Origin: F23-B02 sp963625685
GTDB taxonomy: Bacteria > Bacillota > Clostridia > Oscillospirales > Oscillospiraceae
Length of the DNA stretch: 64,000 nucleotides
Reading direction: 5' to 3'
Assembly (NCBI GenBank): GCA_963625685.1
Contig: CAVFTR010000003.1
Span: 62,001 to 126,000, forward strand
Part shown: positions 52,846 to 60,973 of the stretch, one piece after another
Layout of the letters: every line of letters begins with the position of its first letter
Numbering within the stretch: the stretch's first letter is position 1
The notes under the pieces: generated by a model
The model's database searches: none
The model's input: only the letters and a program-made list of their open reading frames with translations
What the model was told of the DNA's origin: nothing
Position numbers and translations under genes: made by a program

Positions 52846-53073
52846 TTAATCTCTGAAATCAAATAGATCCTTTGGACTCACATCAAGCACCTCGCAGAGC
52901 TTGAACACAACATCGAACGAAACGCCGACGTTGCCAAGCTCAATGGCGCTGATGTGGCTTCTGTCGATATCAACAAGCTCCGCAAGCTGAAGCTGCGTGA
53001 GCTTTTTTCTTTTTCTATAGTAAACAACGTTTAGACCAAACTTTTCATAGAGCTTTTTGTACTCTGCTTTCAT
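52846..53073 (-). CDS. XRE-family HTH regulator
   Basis: A 75-residue Cro/CI-type protein, RKRKKLTQLQLAELVDIDRS with SAIELGNVGVS. Start at 53073 with GAGGTGAT; the longer frame lacks a site. It lies 14 bp before the WYL gene, forming a two-regulator operon divergent from the SPFH operon. Confidence 0.92.
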   Translation of the reverse strand: MKAEYKKLYEKFGLNVVYYRKRKKLTQLQLAELVDIDRSHISAIELGNVGVSFDVVFKLCEVLDVSPKDLFDFRD

Positions 53074-53074
53074 A

Positions 53075-53120
53075 TGTATCACCTCAAATAAATGATAAAG
53101 AGAGTGATACACTTCATAAA
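53075..53120 (-). promoter_or_regulatory. Promoter and 8-bp inverted repeat of the XRE-WYL operon
   Basis: TGTATCAC (53075-53082) and GTGATACA (53104-53111) are exact inverted copies about three helical turns apart. One overlaps the XRE ribosome site, the other lies in the spacer of a minus-strand TTTATG-17-TATCAT promoter, as expected for autorepression. Confidence 0.45.
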
Positions 53121-53144
53121 CCTTGCATAGATAGCGCAACGCTA

Positions 53145-53174
53145 TTGACACAAGTCATTTTAGAATGATATAGT
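53145..53174 (+). promoter_or_regulatory. Promoter of the SPFH-TIR operon
   Basis: TTGACA, 18 bp, TATAGT with a TGA extension, about 75 bp before the SPFH gene and facing away from the XRE gene. Confidence 0.6.
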
Positions 53175-53249
53175 TTGCTTGGAAATAAATTTTTGCGCTT
53201 ACATAGACGGTTAACGTCCATAAGGCGCAATTGAAAGAGGGAGAAGATT

Positions 53250-54650
53250 ATGGCTTTGGTTGACATCATTAAGTATGAGGGGGACAACAGCACCTTTGTG
53301 TGGAAGCATCCGTGCGAGGATTTCAATTCACTTACACAGCTTATCGTGCATGAATCGCAGGAGGCCGTTTTCTTCATGAACGGTCAGGCGCTTGACCTCT
53401 TCGGAGCGGGCAGATACACACTGGAAACGCAGAATATTCCGAAGCTTGGAAAGCTCCTCAACCGCACGACCGGCGACAACACGCCGTTTCATTGTGAGGT
53501 CTATTTCATAAACAAGACTGTTCAGATGGCAATGAAATGGGGAACTGACAGCAAGGTCAGGTACATTGATCCGGATTCCGGAGTGCCTTTGGAGCTTGGC
53601 GCGAGCGGTTCGCTTAACATGCAGGTAGCTGACAGCAGAAAGCTCCTCATCAAGCTCGTCGGAACCATGACCGGCATTGCATGGGATTCGGAAAGAGACG
53701 GCTTCACTAAATCTATTCAGAGCTCTTTCAGACCCGTAATTTCCACAGCGGTGAAAACAACGCTGTCCTCTGTGATCAAGGCATTACAGATCAACATACT
53801 TGAAGTCGATGAGCATCTCAACGAAATCGCCTCGGAGCTGCATAAAAAAATCTCTCCCGAATTCGAGGAATACGGTCTGTCGATCCCCCAGTTTTATCTA
53901 ACTACTGTAGTATTGCCCGAAGATGATCCGAATTTCAAGAGGATTCGAGAGCTGTATACGATATCTTTGCAGAAGCGCATGATTCATGCGGACAAGGACA
54001 TTCGCACGACAAAAGCGCAGGCAGAGGCAGAGGTCACAGCCGCCGCTCGTGCTGTTGAGCTTGAGCGCCAGCAGACCCAAACAGAGGTCGCAAAGCGTGC
54101 AGCAGAGCGAAAAGTGATAGAGGCGCAGGCTGAAGCTATGGCGAAAAAAGCATCGGGCTTGGCAGAGGCAGAAGTTATGCGCGCCATGGGTTATAACCAA
54201 AAAGATGTTCTTCAGGCAGAAGTCCAAAAGGCCTATGCGGAGGGCATTGGCAACATGGGCGGATCGGGCGGTACAGGCGGATCGGTCATGAGTGATATTG
54301 TAGGCCTTGGGATCGGTCTAAAAGCTGCCGGTGCATTTGGTGGACAGATAGGTAACATGTTCGGTACTTTTGGAGACATGAGCTCGGGAGACACGGCTTC
54401 ACCGGCCAAAGAGGTATGCTCTAAGTGTGGAGCAAGTATCCCCACAGGCTCTAAGTTCTGCCCTGAGTGTGGAGAGAAGACGGAAAAAGTGCCGGACAAT
54501 ATGATCACCTGCCCCGAATGCGGTCAAACCGTGGTGAAAGGCAAGTTCTGTCCCGAATGCGGGCACAAATTCATATCTGTATGCCCGAACTGCGGAGAAA
54601 CAGTTTCGAGCGGTACTAAATTCTGCCCCCAGTGCGGAACAAAGCTGTAA
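53250..54650 (+). CDS. SPFH-domain protein with C-terminal zinc ribbons
   Basis: A 466-residue protein. Residues 1 to about 250 form an SPFH (band 7) domain of the YdjI/virion-core-like type. A long Ala/Glu-rich coiled coil (about 250-320) and a Gly-rich linker follow. The end carries three zinc ribbons (CSKCGASIPTGSKFCPECG; CPECGQ..CPECGH; CPNCGE..CPQCGT). SPFH proteins form ring or cage scaffolds at membranes. GGGAGAAG precedes the ATG. First gene of the operon ending with the TIR protein. Confidence 0.92.
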   Translation: MALVDIIKYEGDNSTFVWKHPCEDFNSLTQLIVHESQEAVFFMNGQALDLFGAGRYTLETQNIPKLGKLLNRTTGDNTPFHCEVYFINKTVQMAMKWGTDSKVRYIDPDSGVPLELGASGSLNMQVADSRKLLIKLVGTMTGIAWDSERDGFTKSIQSSFRPVISTAVKTTLSSVIKALQINILEVDEHLNEIASELHKKISPEFEEYGLSIPQFYLTTVVLPEDDPNFKRIRELYTISLQKRMIHADKDIRTTKAQAEAEVTAAARAVELERQQTQTEVAKRAAERKVIEAQAEAMAKKASGLAEAEVMRAMGYNQKDVLQAEVQKAYAEGIGNMGGSGGTGGSVMSDIVGLGIGLKAAGAFGGQIGNMFGTFGDMSSGDTASPAKEVCSKCGASIPTGSKFCPECGEKTEKVPDNMITCPECGQTVVKGKFCPECGHKFISVCPNCGETVSSGTKFCPQCGTKL

Positions 54651-54677
54651 AACGAGAGAGATTAGGAGAGAGCTATT

Positions 54678-55370
54678 ATGAATAAGAATTTTAAGTATTA
54701 CATAGCAGCGTGGGCTGTTTTGGCGGTTATATTTAATGTTATTGCTTTTGTGACTCCCGCTGTGGACGGAGCAAGTAAATTTGACGGCGCATTTTGGAGC
54801 GGCTATGTCTTGATCATGCTTGCCTTAATCGGTCAGCTCGTGTGCGCTTACTTTGCATTCAAAGCGAAAAGCAAGGAGCAGCTTTTCCTTAAACTGCCCC
54901 TTGTTACTATAAGCTATTCGGCGTTGATACTGTCGTTCGTTGTCGGCGCTGCATGTATGCTCATTCCGAACCTGCCCAACTGGGTCGGAATAGTCACTTG
55001 CGCATTGATTTTGGGCTTTACAGCGATATCTGTTATCAAGGCAAGCGCGGCGGCAGAGCTTGTGCATGAGCCGGATACGCGCGTTAAGGAGAAAACGGCC
55101 TTTATCCGTGTAATGACCGTCGAAGCGGAAAATTTGATGGCGAGAGCACAAACCGACGAGGCAAAAGCCATGTGCAAAAAGGTCTATGAGGCACTGCGGT
55201 ATTCTGACCCCATGAGCAGCGAGGCCCTTTCGGGAACAGAAGCAGAAATCTCTAAGGAGTTTACCGCATTTGCGGCAGCAGTTAAAAACGGCGAAAACGC
55301 ATCTGATCTTGCAGACGAGCTGATTGCCCTGATCGGTGACAGAAACAGAATGTGCAAGGTGATGGAGTGA
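54678..55370 (+). CDS. Four-helix membrane protein of the SPFH-TIR operon
   Basis: A 230-residue protein with four predicted membrane helices in the first 125 residues and a soluble helical C-terminal domain (about 105 residues), probably cytosolic. No recognised motif. TAGGAGAG precedes the ATG; 27 bp after the SPFH gene. It could anchor the SPFH scaffold. Confidence 0.8.
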   Translation: MNKNFKYYIAAWAVLAVIFNVIAFVTPAVDGASKFDGAFWSGYVLIMLALIGQLVCAYFAFKAKSKEQLFLKLPLVTISYSALILSFVVGAACMLIPNLPNWVGIVTCALILGFTAISVIKASAAAELVHEPDTRVKEKTAFIRVMTVEAENLMARAQTDEAKAMCKKVYEALRYSDPMSSEALSGTEAEISKEFTAFAAAVKNGENASDLADELIALIGDRNRMCKVME

Positions 55371-55381
55371 GGGACATCTGT

Positions 55382-56068
55382 ATGAATTTTTCGAACGAAG
55401 AAAAACAAGCTTGCTTTGATAAAATATCGGAACTATACTTCTGCAAAAATTTCGGAAGCACCTCAAAGGCTGACTTAGAAGTTTTGCTTTTTTCTGAATA
55501 TGTTGGGCATTGCATTAGCGCAGGTGAACCGTATGACGATTATACATTATCAAAGCAATTAGGGATAACCCAGTCACGCATTAGAACCTTGAAAGAACGA
55601 AAAGAACTGAAATATCCAAGCAAAGGTTTTGACTGGAGAACCTCCTTTTCAGACTCTGTAAAGAATGCGAAATATGATGAAGCGGATCATTATGTAAAAA
55701 TATTAATTCAAGATATTAATGTTTTGAACGAGGCACGTCATTTCATCGAAGAAAAAGGCTGGTATGATGAATGTTCACTTAACAAAAAACTACTCCGCTT
55801 GCCACTTGATTGTTTTGTTGAAATATGTCTCGATGACATGACACTAGCTGATACTTTTTCTGTGGAAGCAAAAGAAAATATAAACGCTATAGCCGAATCG
55901 AACAGCGATATACATACTTTCCTGAGCGATTTTTCAAAAGAAGGATTCAAAACATTCTTGATGAATGCCAGCAAACAAGCCATTCTGTCTGTTATCTCAT
56001 TACTACCGTTTGGTGGACTTGCAAAAACAGCTTTTAGCTTTTTAGAGACAGTGATAGGAGGAATATAA
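55382..56068 (+). CDS. Unknown protein with HTH-like segment and hydrophobic tail
   Basis: A 228-residue protein, not recognised. Residues about 40-75 (DDYTLSKQLGITQSRIRTLK) look like a compact helix-turn-helix. The C-terminus (ILSVISLLPFGGLAKTAFSF) is hydrophobic or amphipathic and could insert in membranes. Lower GC and more AAA/GAA codons than its neighbours. Start at 55382 after GAGGGA. It lies between the membrane protein and the TIR gene (six-base gap), so it is likely a working part of the same system. Confidence 0.8.
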   Translation: MNFSNEEKQACFDKISELYFCKNFGSTSKADLEVLLFSEYVGHCISAGEPYDDYTLSKQLGITQSRIRTLKERKELKYPSKGFDWRTSFSDSVKNAKYDEADHYVKILIQDINVLNEARHFIEEKGWYDECSLNKKLLRLPLDCFVEICLDDMTLADTFSVEAKENINAIAESNSDIHTFLSDFSKEGFKTFLMNASKQAILSVISLLPFGGLAKTAFSFLETVIGGI

Positions 56069-56074
56069 ACTATA

Positions 56075-59000
56075 ATGTCAACATTTAAATGTAAAATGTG
56101 CGGCGGAGAGATTGAATTTGAACAGGGAGCAACTGTTGGAGTGTGCGACTCCTGCGGTACGAAGCAGACGCTTCCTCGCCTTGACGACGACAGAAAGGCA
56201 AATCTGTATGACCGCGCGAATCATTTCCGCAGGAACAATGATTTTGATAAAGCAATGGGCATCTACGAGCAGATACTCAATGAGGACGGCACCGATGCGG
56301 AAACCTACTGGTCGCTGGTGCTTTGCCGCTATGGTATCGAATATGTCGAAGACCCTGCTACCCACAAGCGTGTGCCCACGGTAAACCGCGCACAATACAC
56401 ATCGATTTTTGACGATGACGACTATAAATCCGCTTTGAAATATGCCGACGCATATCAGCGGAGCATTTACGAAGACGAAGCAAAGGCAATCAACGAGATT
56501 CAAAAGGGCATTCTTGAGATCTCGCAGAAGGAAGAGCCGTTTGATGTTTTCATCTGCTATAAGGAGACCGACAACAGCGGCAGAAGAACGCCGGATTCGG
56601 TGCTGGCAAACGACCTTTACCATCAGCTCACTCAGGAAGGCTTCAAGGTGTTTTTCAGCGGAATAACGCTGGAGGACAAGCTCGGCACAGCGTACGAGCC
56701 TTACATATTTGCAGCGCTCAACTCGGCTAAGGTCATGGTCGTTATCGGAACAAAGCCTGAGTATTTCAACGCTGTATGGGTCAAAAACGAATGGAGCCGC
56801 TATCTTGCGCTCGTCAAGAAATCCGGCGGCAAAAAGGTGCTCATTCCGGCATACAGAGATATGGATCCCTATGACCTGCCGGAGGAATTTTCGCATCTGC
56901 TGGCACAGGATATGTCCAAGCTCGGCTTCATGCAGGATCTTATACGCGGCATCAAGAAAATAGCCTCTGTAGATGAACCTAAGGCTGCGGCCAAAGAGGC
57001 CGTTGTTGTGAACAGCGGCAGCAGCTCTGTCGAGCCGCTTTTGAAGCGCGCATTTATGTTCCTCGAGGACAGAGAATGGGAAGAAGCGGATAAATACTGC
57101 GAAAAGGTGCTTGATATCGATCCCGAAAACGCACAGGCATACCTCGGAAAGCTTATGGCAGAGTGCGAAGCTCGCAGGAAGGAAGACCTCAAAGACTGCC
57201 GAGAATCGTTTGATGACAGCAGCAATTTCGAAAAGGTCGTGCGCTTTGGCGATAAGCAGCTTGTCGATGAACTCGAGAGCTATAGCGATCATATATTCGA
57301 GCGTAATGAAAATGACCGCTTGACGAGAATTTATAGAGGCGCCGTAATTAACATGAAGGACGCCAACACAGAAGAAAAATTTAAAGCGGCGGCGAAGAAA
57401 TTTGAAAGCATTCACGGCTTCATGGACGCCGATGAAAAGCGCCGGCAATGTCTTGAAAAAGCGGAAGAGAGCCGCAAGGACGCTATATACAATGCTGCGA
57501 TAAAAGACATGGAGCGAGACGCGCGTCTCAAATATGGGGATGCAATAAGCAAGCTTGAGAGCATCCGCGGCTGGAGAGATGCGGACAAGAAAATTCAGGA
57601 ATGCTCCGATCGTTTAGCTGAAATTGAAAGAAAGCGGGAAGAGCAGCGTATAGCTGACGAAAAGGCTGATAAAGAACGGCGCATAGCCGCCCAAAAGGCT
57701 GCCCAAAAGGCCGCCGAGAAGAAAAAACGAATACTTTCTATCGCAATTCCCGTGGCCATTGCGGTTATTGCCCTTGTTATCGTTCTCACCAAGGTCATTA
57801 TCCCAAACAGCAAATATAATGCGGCATTAGAGCTCTACGATGAGGGTAAATATTATGAAGCGGCAGCAGCATTTTTGTCGCTCGGAGATTACAAAGATTC
57901 ACAAGCTCGTTGCTTCACGGCAATGGAACAAACTGGCTGGAGACAGACAGTTGTGAGTGAATATGAATTTACAGCTGCTGTTAAAAATGATGGTACTGTA
58001 GTTGCCGCGGGAAATAACGAACATGGTCAATGTGATGTGTCGGGCTGGACTGATATCGTATCGATTGCCTGTAGTGGTTGGCATACAGTAGGGCTTAAAG
58101 CTGACGGAACTGTAGTTGCCACAGGGGTTAACTGGAATGGTCGATGTGATGTGTCGGATTGGAGAAACATTGTTGCGATTGCCTGTGGAGGAGAGCATAC
58201 AGTAGGCCTAAAATCTGACGGAACTGTAGTTGCCACAGGGGTTAACGATTACGGACAATGTGATGTGTCGGATTGGAGAAACATTGTTGCGATTGCCTGT
58301 GATAGTGACATTACAGTAGGCCTAAAATCTGACGGAACTGTAGTTGCCGCAGGATATAACAAATACGGCCAATGTGATGTGTCGGGCTGGACTGATATCG
58401 TAGCGATTGCCTGTGGAGGAGAGCATACAGTAGGCCTAAAATCTGACGGAACTGTAGTTGCCACAGGGGTTAACGATTACGGACAATGTGATGTGTCGGA
58501 TTGGAGAAACATTGTTGCGATTGCCTGTGATAGTGACATTACAGTAGGCCTAAAATCTGACGGAACTGTAGTTGCCGCAGGATATAACAAATACGGCCAA
58601 TGTGATGTGTCGGGCTGGACTGATATCGTAGCGATTGCCTGTGGAGGAGAGCATACAGTAGGCCTAAAATCTGACGGAACTGTAGTTGCCACGGGATATA
58701 ACCATGACGGTCAATGTGATGTGTCGGGCTGGACTGATATCGTAGCGATTGCCTGTGGAAGAGAGCATACAGTAGGCCTAAAATCTGACGGCACTGTGGT
58801 TGCCGCAGGATATAACAAATACGGCCAATGTGATGTGTCGAGCTGGACGGATATTGTTTCGATTGGCGGTGTTTCTTACCTTACAATAGGCTTGAAATCA
58901 GACGGAACTGTAGTTGCCACAGGGGTTAACGATTACGGACAATGTGATGTGTCGGATTGGAGAAACATTGTTGCGATTGCCTGTGATAGTGACATTACAG

Positions 59001-59107
59001 TAGGCCTAAAATCTGACGGAACTGTAGTTGCCGCAGGATATAACAAATACGGCCAATGTGATGTATCAAGCTGGACTAATATAAGGCTACCGAATAGCAA
59101 GAAGTGA
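56075..59107 (+). CDS. Zinc ribbon-TIR-transmembrane-RCC1-repeat protein
   Basis: 1010 residues. Order: zinc ribbon (CKMCGG..CDSCGT, 6-30), TPR-like segment (40-85), TIR domain (about 152-300; FDVFICYKETD, putative NADase Glu E208 in GTAYEPYIF), helical repeats (320-540), one membrane helix (about 553-575) after a Lys/Arg-rich stretch, a short TPR (595-620), and ten RCC1-like repeats (631-1010). The positive stretch predicts TIR inside and repeats outside, like an inverted Toll receptor. AGGAGG precedes the ATG. Last gene of the operon. TIR domains act as NAD-consuming or signalling modules in many anti-phage systems; this architecture's role is inferred. Confidence 0.9.
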   Translation: MSTFKCKMCGGEIEFEQGATVGVCDSCGTKQTLPRLDDDRKANLYDRANHFRRNNDFDKAMGIYEQILNEDGTDAETYWSLVLCRYGIEYVEDPATHKRVPTVNRAQYTSIFDDDDYKSALKYADAYQRSIYEDEAKAINEIQKGILEISQKEEPFDVFICYKETDNSGRRTPDSVLANDLYHQLTQEGFKVFFSGITLEDKLGTAYEPYIFAALNSAKVMVVIGTKPEYFNAVWVKNEWSRYLALVKKSGGKKVLIPAYRDMDPYDLPEEFSHLLAQDMSKLGFMQDLIRGIKKIASVDEPKAAAKEAVVVNSGSSSVEPLLKRAFMFLEDREWEEADKYCEKVLDIDPENAQAYLGKLMAECEARRKEDLKDCRESFDDSSNFEKVVRFGDKQLVDELESYSDHIFERNENDRLTRIYRGAVINMKDANTEEKFKAAAKKFESIHGFMDADEKRRQCLEKAEESRKDAIYNAAIKDMERDARLKYGDAISKLESIRGWRDADKKIQECSDRLAEIERKREEQRIADEKADKERRIAAQKAAQKAAEKKKRILSIAIPVAIAVIALVIVLTKVIIPNSKYNAALELYDEGKYYEAAAAFLSLGDYKDSQARCFTAMEQTGWRQTVVSEYEFTAAVKNDGTVVAAGNNEHGQCDVSGWTDIVSIACSGWHTVGLKADGTVVATGVNWNGRCDVSDWRNIVAIACGGEHTVGLKSDGTVVATGVNDYGQCDVSDWRNIVAIACDSDITVGLKSDGTVVAAGYNKYGQCDVSGWTDIVAIACGGEHTVGLKSDGTVVATGVNDYGQCDVSDWRNIVAIACDSDITVGLKSDGTVVAAGYNKYGQCDVSGWTDIVAIACGGEHTVGLKSDGTVVATGYNHDGQCDVSGWTDIVAIACGREHTVGLKSDGTVVAAGYNKYGQCDVSSWTDIVSIGGVSYLTIGLKSDGTVVATGVNDYGQCDVSDWRNIVAIACDSDITVGLKSDGTVVAAGYNKYGQCDVSSWTNIRLPNSKK
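57965..59104 (+). repeat. Ten tandem 38-codon RCC1-like repeats
   Basis: Units start at 57965, 58085, then every 114 bp to 58997. Each reads TVGLKSDGTVVATGxN, YGQCDVSxWxxIVAIAC. Units 3+4 (58199-58426) and 5+6 (58427-58654) are nearly identical as 228-bp blocks, and units 9-10 resemble 3-4, implying recent duplication or conversion. Confidence 0.9.
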
Positions 59108-59143
59108 GCTTTGCTTACAATAATTGGCAATAAGACAAAACTC

Positions 59144-59172
59144 AGGCCGAAGGATCAAATGTCCTTCGGCCT
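59144..59172. terminator. Terminator of the SPFH-TIR operon
   Basis: Perfect 11-bp stem AGGCCGAAGGA with a seven-base loop, between the convergent TIR and serine recombinase genes. Confidence 0.8.
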
Positions 59173-59175
59173 ATT

Positions 59176-59745
59176 CTATATCCACTTGCGGCGCGCTCTT
59201 ATCAATGTACTCTTGCTTATGCCTGTCATAGCCTCGACCTCGCGGTAGGTCTTGCCCGAAGACAGGAGCTCCATTGCGTGATCAATTTGAGCGGGTGTAA
59301 ACTTTTTCGGCCGTCCATCGCGGAAGTTAGGATTTTGCCGCGCAGCCATTTTTCCTGTTTGTGTGCGCTCGACGATCACTCCGCGCTCATACTCGGCAAA
59401 TGCGAGCATGACAGTTAAAATAAGATTGCCTGTCAGCGTGTTTTCGATGAGCCCCATGTTGAGAATATGCACCCTGACACCGCGCTCAAACAGCTCTCTA
59501 ACGGTCTGAACGCCATCTATTGCCGTTCGTGCAAAGCGGTCGAGCTTGCAGACAACGAGCGTGTCGCCTTCTGTGAGCCGTTCCAATAGCTGCTGAAACT
59601 TTGGCCTGTCCATTGCCTTGCCCGAAAACGCCTCGGTTATGATCTCTTGACAGCCATACTGCGACAGCGCCGCCTGCTGCTCTTCGAGGCTGTTTCCGTC
59701 CCTGCACTGCGTCGCAGTTGAGACTCTTGCGTAGCCGTATATCAT
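59176..59745 (-). CDS. Serine recombinase (resolvase/invertase family)
   Basis: A 189-residue small serine recombinase. YARVSTATQ holds the nucleophile S9; VVCKLDRFART and the C-terminal HTH (TYREVEAMTGISKSTLIRAR) are intact. It could resolve or invert DNA within the element; no flanking inverted repeats were identified. GAAGGGAG precedes the ATG. Confidence 0.95.
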   Translation of the reverse strand: MIYGYARVSTATQCRDGNSLEEQQAALSQYGCQEIITEAFSGKAMDRPKFQQLLERLTEGDTLVVCKLDRFARTAIDGVQTVRELFERGVRVHILNMGLIENTLTGNLILTVMLAFAEYERGVIVERTQTGKMAARQNPNFRDGRPKKFTPAQIDHAMELLSSGKTYREVEAMTGISKSTLIRARRKWI

Positions 59746-59899
59746 GTTTTTCTCCCTTCACTTTTGGCGCTGAGTTTTGACACCGCCTCAGCCCTTGATT
59801 TTCCGCACTTGCCGCCGCAGTGCCAAAACTTATAACTTTGGGAACCAACAGAGCAAAAACGAAAGGGTCTGCCGTGGCGCAGCCCCTTATTCTCAGCAC

Positions 59900-60175
59900 T
59901 CAGGCAATGCTGAAGCGTCGACTTGAAACCTGCTTTACAAACTGCTTGTAGAGCTCGCCGTAAGATTTTTTAAACGCTGTTGTGTCAAAACGGTTTGAGA
60001 GAACCGAAGTCCAGCGAATGATCTTGCCGTTCACTTCGAGCTCTTCGGTGTCGCGCATGAGGAGCTCCGCCTTTATGCTGTCCTTGACTGCCTCTGCGTT
60101 TGCTTTGGCTTCTTCAATAAGCTCCTCAAGCTCGTGCAGCTCGTCGATCTTTTTTGCTAAATCAATGTTGCTCAT
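59900..60175 (-). CDS. Phage-like coiled-coil protein
   Basis: A 91-residue protein: N-terminal coiled coil (KKIDELHELEELIEEAKANA), then IRWTSVLSNRFDTTAFKKSY and RRFSIA at the end. Proteins with this layout are common in phages and integrated elements of Firmicutes, without firm function. AAGGAGAT precedes the ATG. Divergent from the XRE gene at 60351 across a two-operator region. Confidence 0.75.
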   Translation of the reverse strand: MSNIDLAKKIDELHELEELIEEAKANAEAVKDSIKAELLMRDTEELEVNGKIIRWTSVLSNRFDTTAFKKSYGELYKQFVKQVSSRRFSIA

Positions 60176-60216
60176 TTTTGTATCTCCTTTTCGGTTAATT
60201 TCCTTGATGTGATTAT

Positions 60217-60323
60217 ATTATACACGAAATAACGTGTATAAGCAATTGACAATATGCACGAATTTTAGAGTATAAAACTATGAAAATTATACACTTGAAT
60301 TCGTGTATCCGATGTGATATCAT
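60217..60323. promoter_or_regulatory. Divergent promoter region with two matching operators
   Basis: Leftward promoter: TTGCTT-17-TATAAT (60245 to 60217, minus strand). Rightward: TTGAAT-17-TATCAT (60295-60323, TGA extension). Operator 1 is TATACACG-N6-CGTGTATA (60219-60240), operator 2 TATACACT-N6-CGTGTATC (60288-60309). Each overlaps one promoter, as in a phage-type switch. Confidence 0.6.
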
Positions 60324-60350
60324 TGCAGCAATATAAAAGGAGGCAGCATT

Positions 60351-60578
60351 ATGCCGCTAAAATATAAAATAAACATTCTTGAGGCGCTGAAAGAGAAGGG
60401 CTATTCGTCATACTTCTTCAGGACAACAGAAGACAAAAGAAAGAAGCTCAGCGAATCAACTCTACAGAAGCTCAGAAAAGGGGAGCAGGGAATATCGTGG
60501 GATAATATTGAGACAATTTGCCGACTGCTCGACTGCCAGCCTGGGGACATTATTGAATACGAGAAGGATACTGAATAA
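60351..60578 (+). CDS. Cro/CI-type HTH regulator
   Basis: A 75-residue XRE-like protein: INILEALKEKGYSSYF, LSESTLQKLRKGEQGISWDN, ICRLLDCQPGDIIEY. This matches small clostridial phage repressors. AAAGGAGG precedes the ATG. It is the likely binder of the two upstream operators. Confidence 0.9.
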   Translation: MPLKYKINILEALKEKGYSSYFFRTTEDKRKKLSESTLQKLRKGEQGISWDNIETICRLLDCQPGDIIEYEKDTE

Positions 60579-60699
60579 TCCCCCTTGAAATAGGCGGGGC
60601 TGGCTTTTGGGATTAAACTGATTTTACTCAGTATTCTCAGTTGTGCACGTCTGCGAAAAATCCCTAAGTAGATTTACATCTGAATTACGGCTGAAAATG

Positions 60700-60739
60700 A
60701 AAAAAACGAGCTGCGCCGCTTTAAGTGACGTAGCTCGTT
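60700..60739 (-). terminator. Terminator of the leftward phage-like module
   Basis: AACGAGCT/AGCTCGTT stem extended by two further pairs, T5 on the minus strand, directly after the broken gene at 60745. Confidence 0.7.
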
Positions 60740-60744
60740 ATGCT

Positions 60745-60957
60745 TTAAAACTTGAGTTTATCAAGTAGATTATCAACTGTTTTTTCAATTTTATCATATG
60801 ACTTTTTATCTTTGACGACTTTGCTCTTCTACTGCTGGGCTGCTGTCATCAACGTTCTTTTTGCTGAGTAGCAAATCTCCCAAAGATTGTAGCCGTCTTT
60901 ATACATCGTTTCGTAATACTACGGTATTCTCTGATCTATACGCTCAGGTGTTGTCAT
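60745..60957 (-). pseudogene. Small gene interrupted by two in-frame TAG codons
   Basis: A 71-codon frame with AAGGAGG before its ATG and a clean TAA end. Translation: MTTPERIDQRIP-stop-YYETMYKDGYNLWEICYSA to LMTAAQQ-stop-KSKVVKDKKS and on to DNLLDKLKF. Both internal stops are TAG (60919-60921 and 60829-60831), and coding character continues across them. Either a recently decayed gene or a gene read through at TAG. Last gene of the leftward module. Confidence 0.6.
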
Positions 60958-60973
60958 TACTAAACCTCCTTCC

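Noticed and set aside
60745..60957. Genome-wide recoding of TAG
   Set aside because: TAG is the true stop of the phosphoesterase at 42201 and of cas2 at 63897, so TAG is not reassigned across the chromosome.
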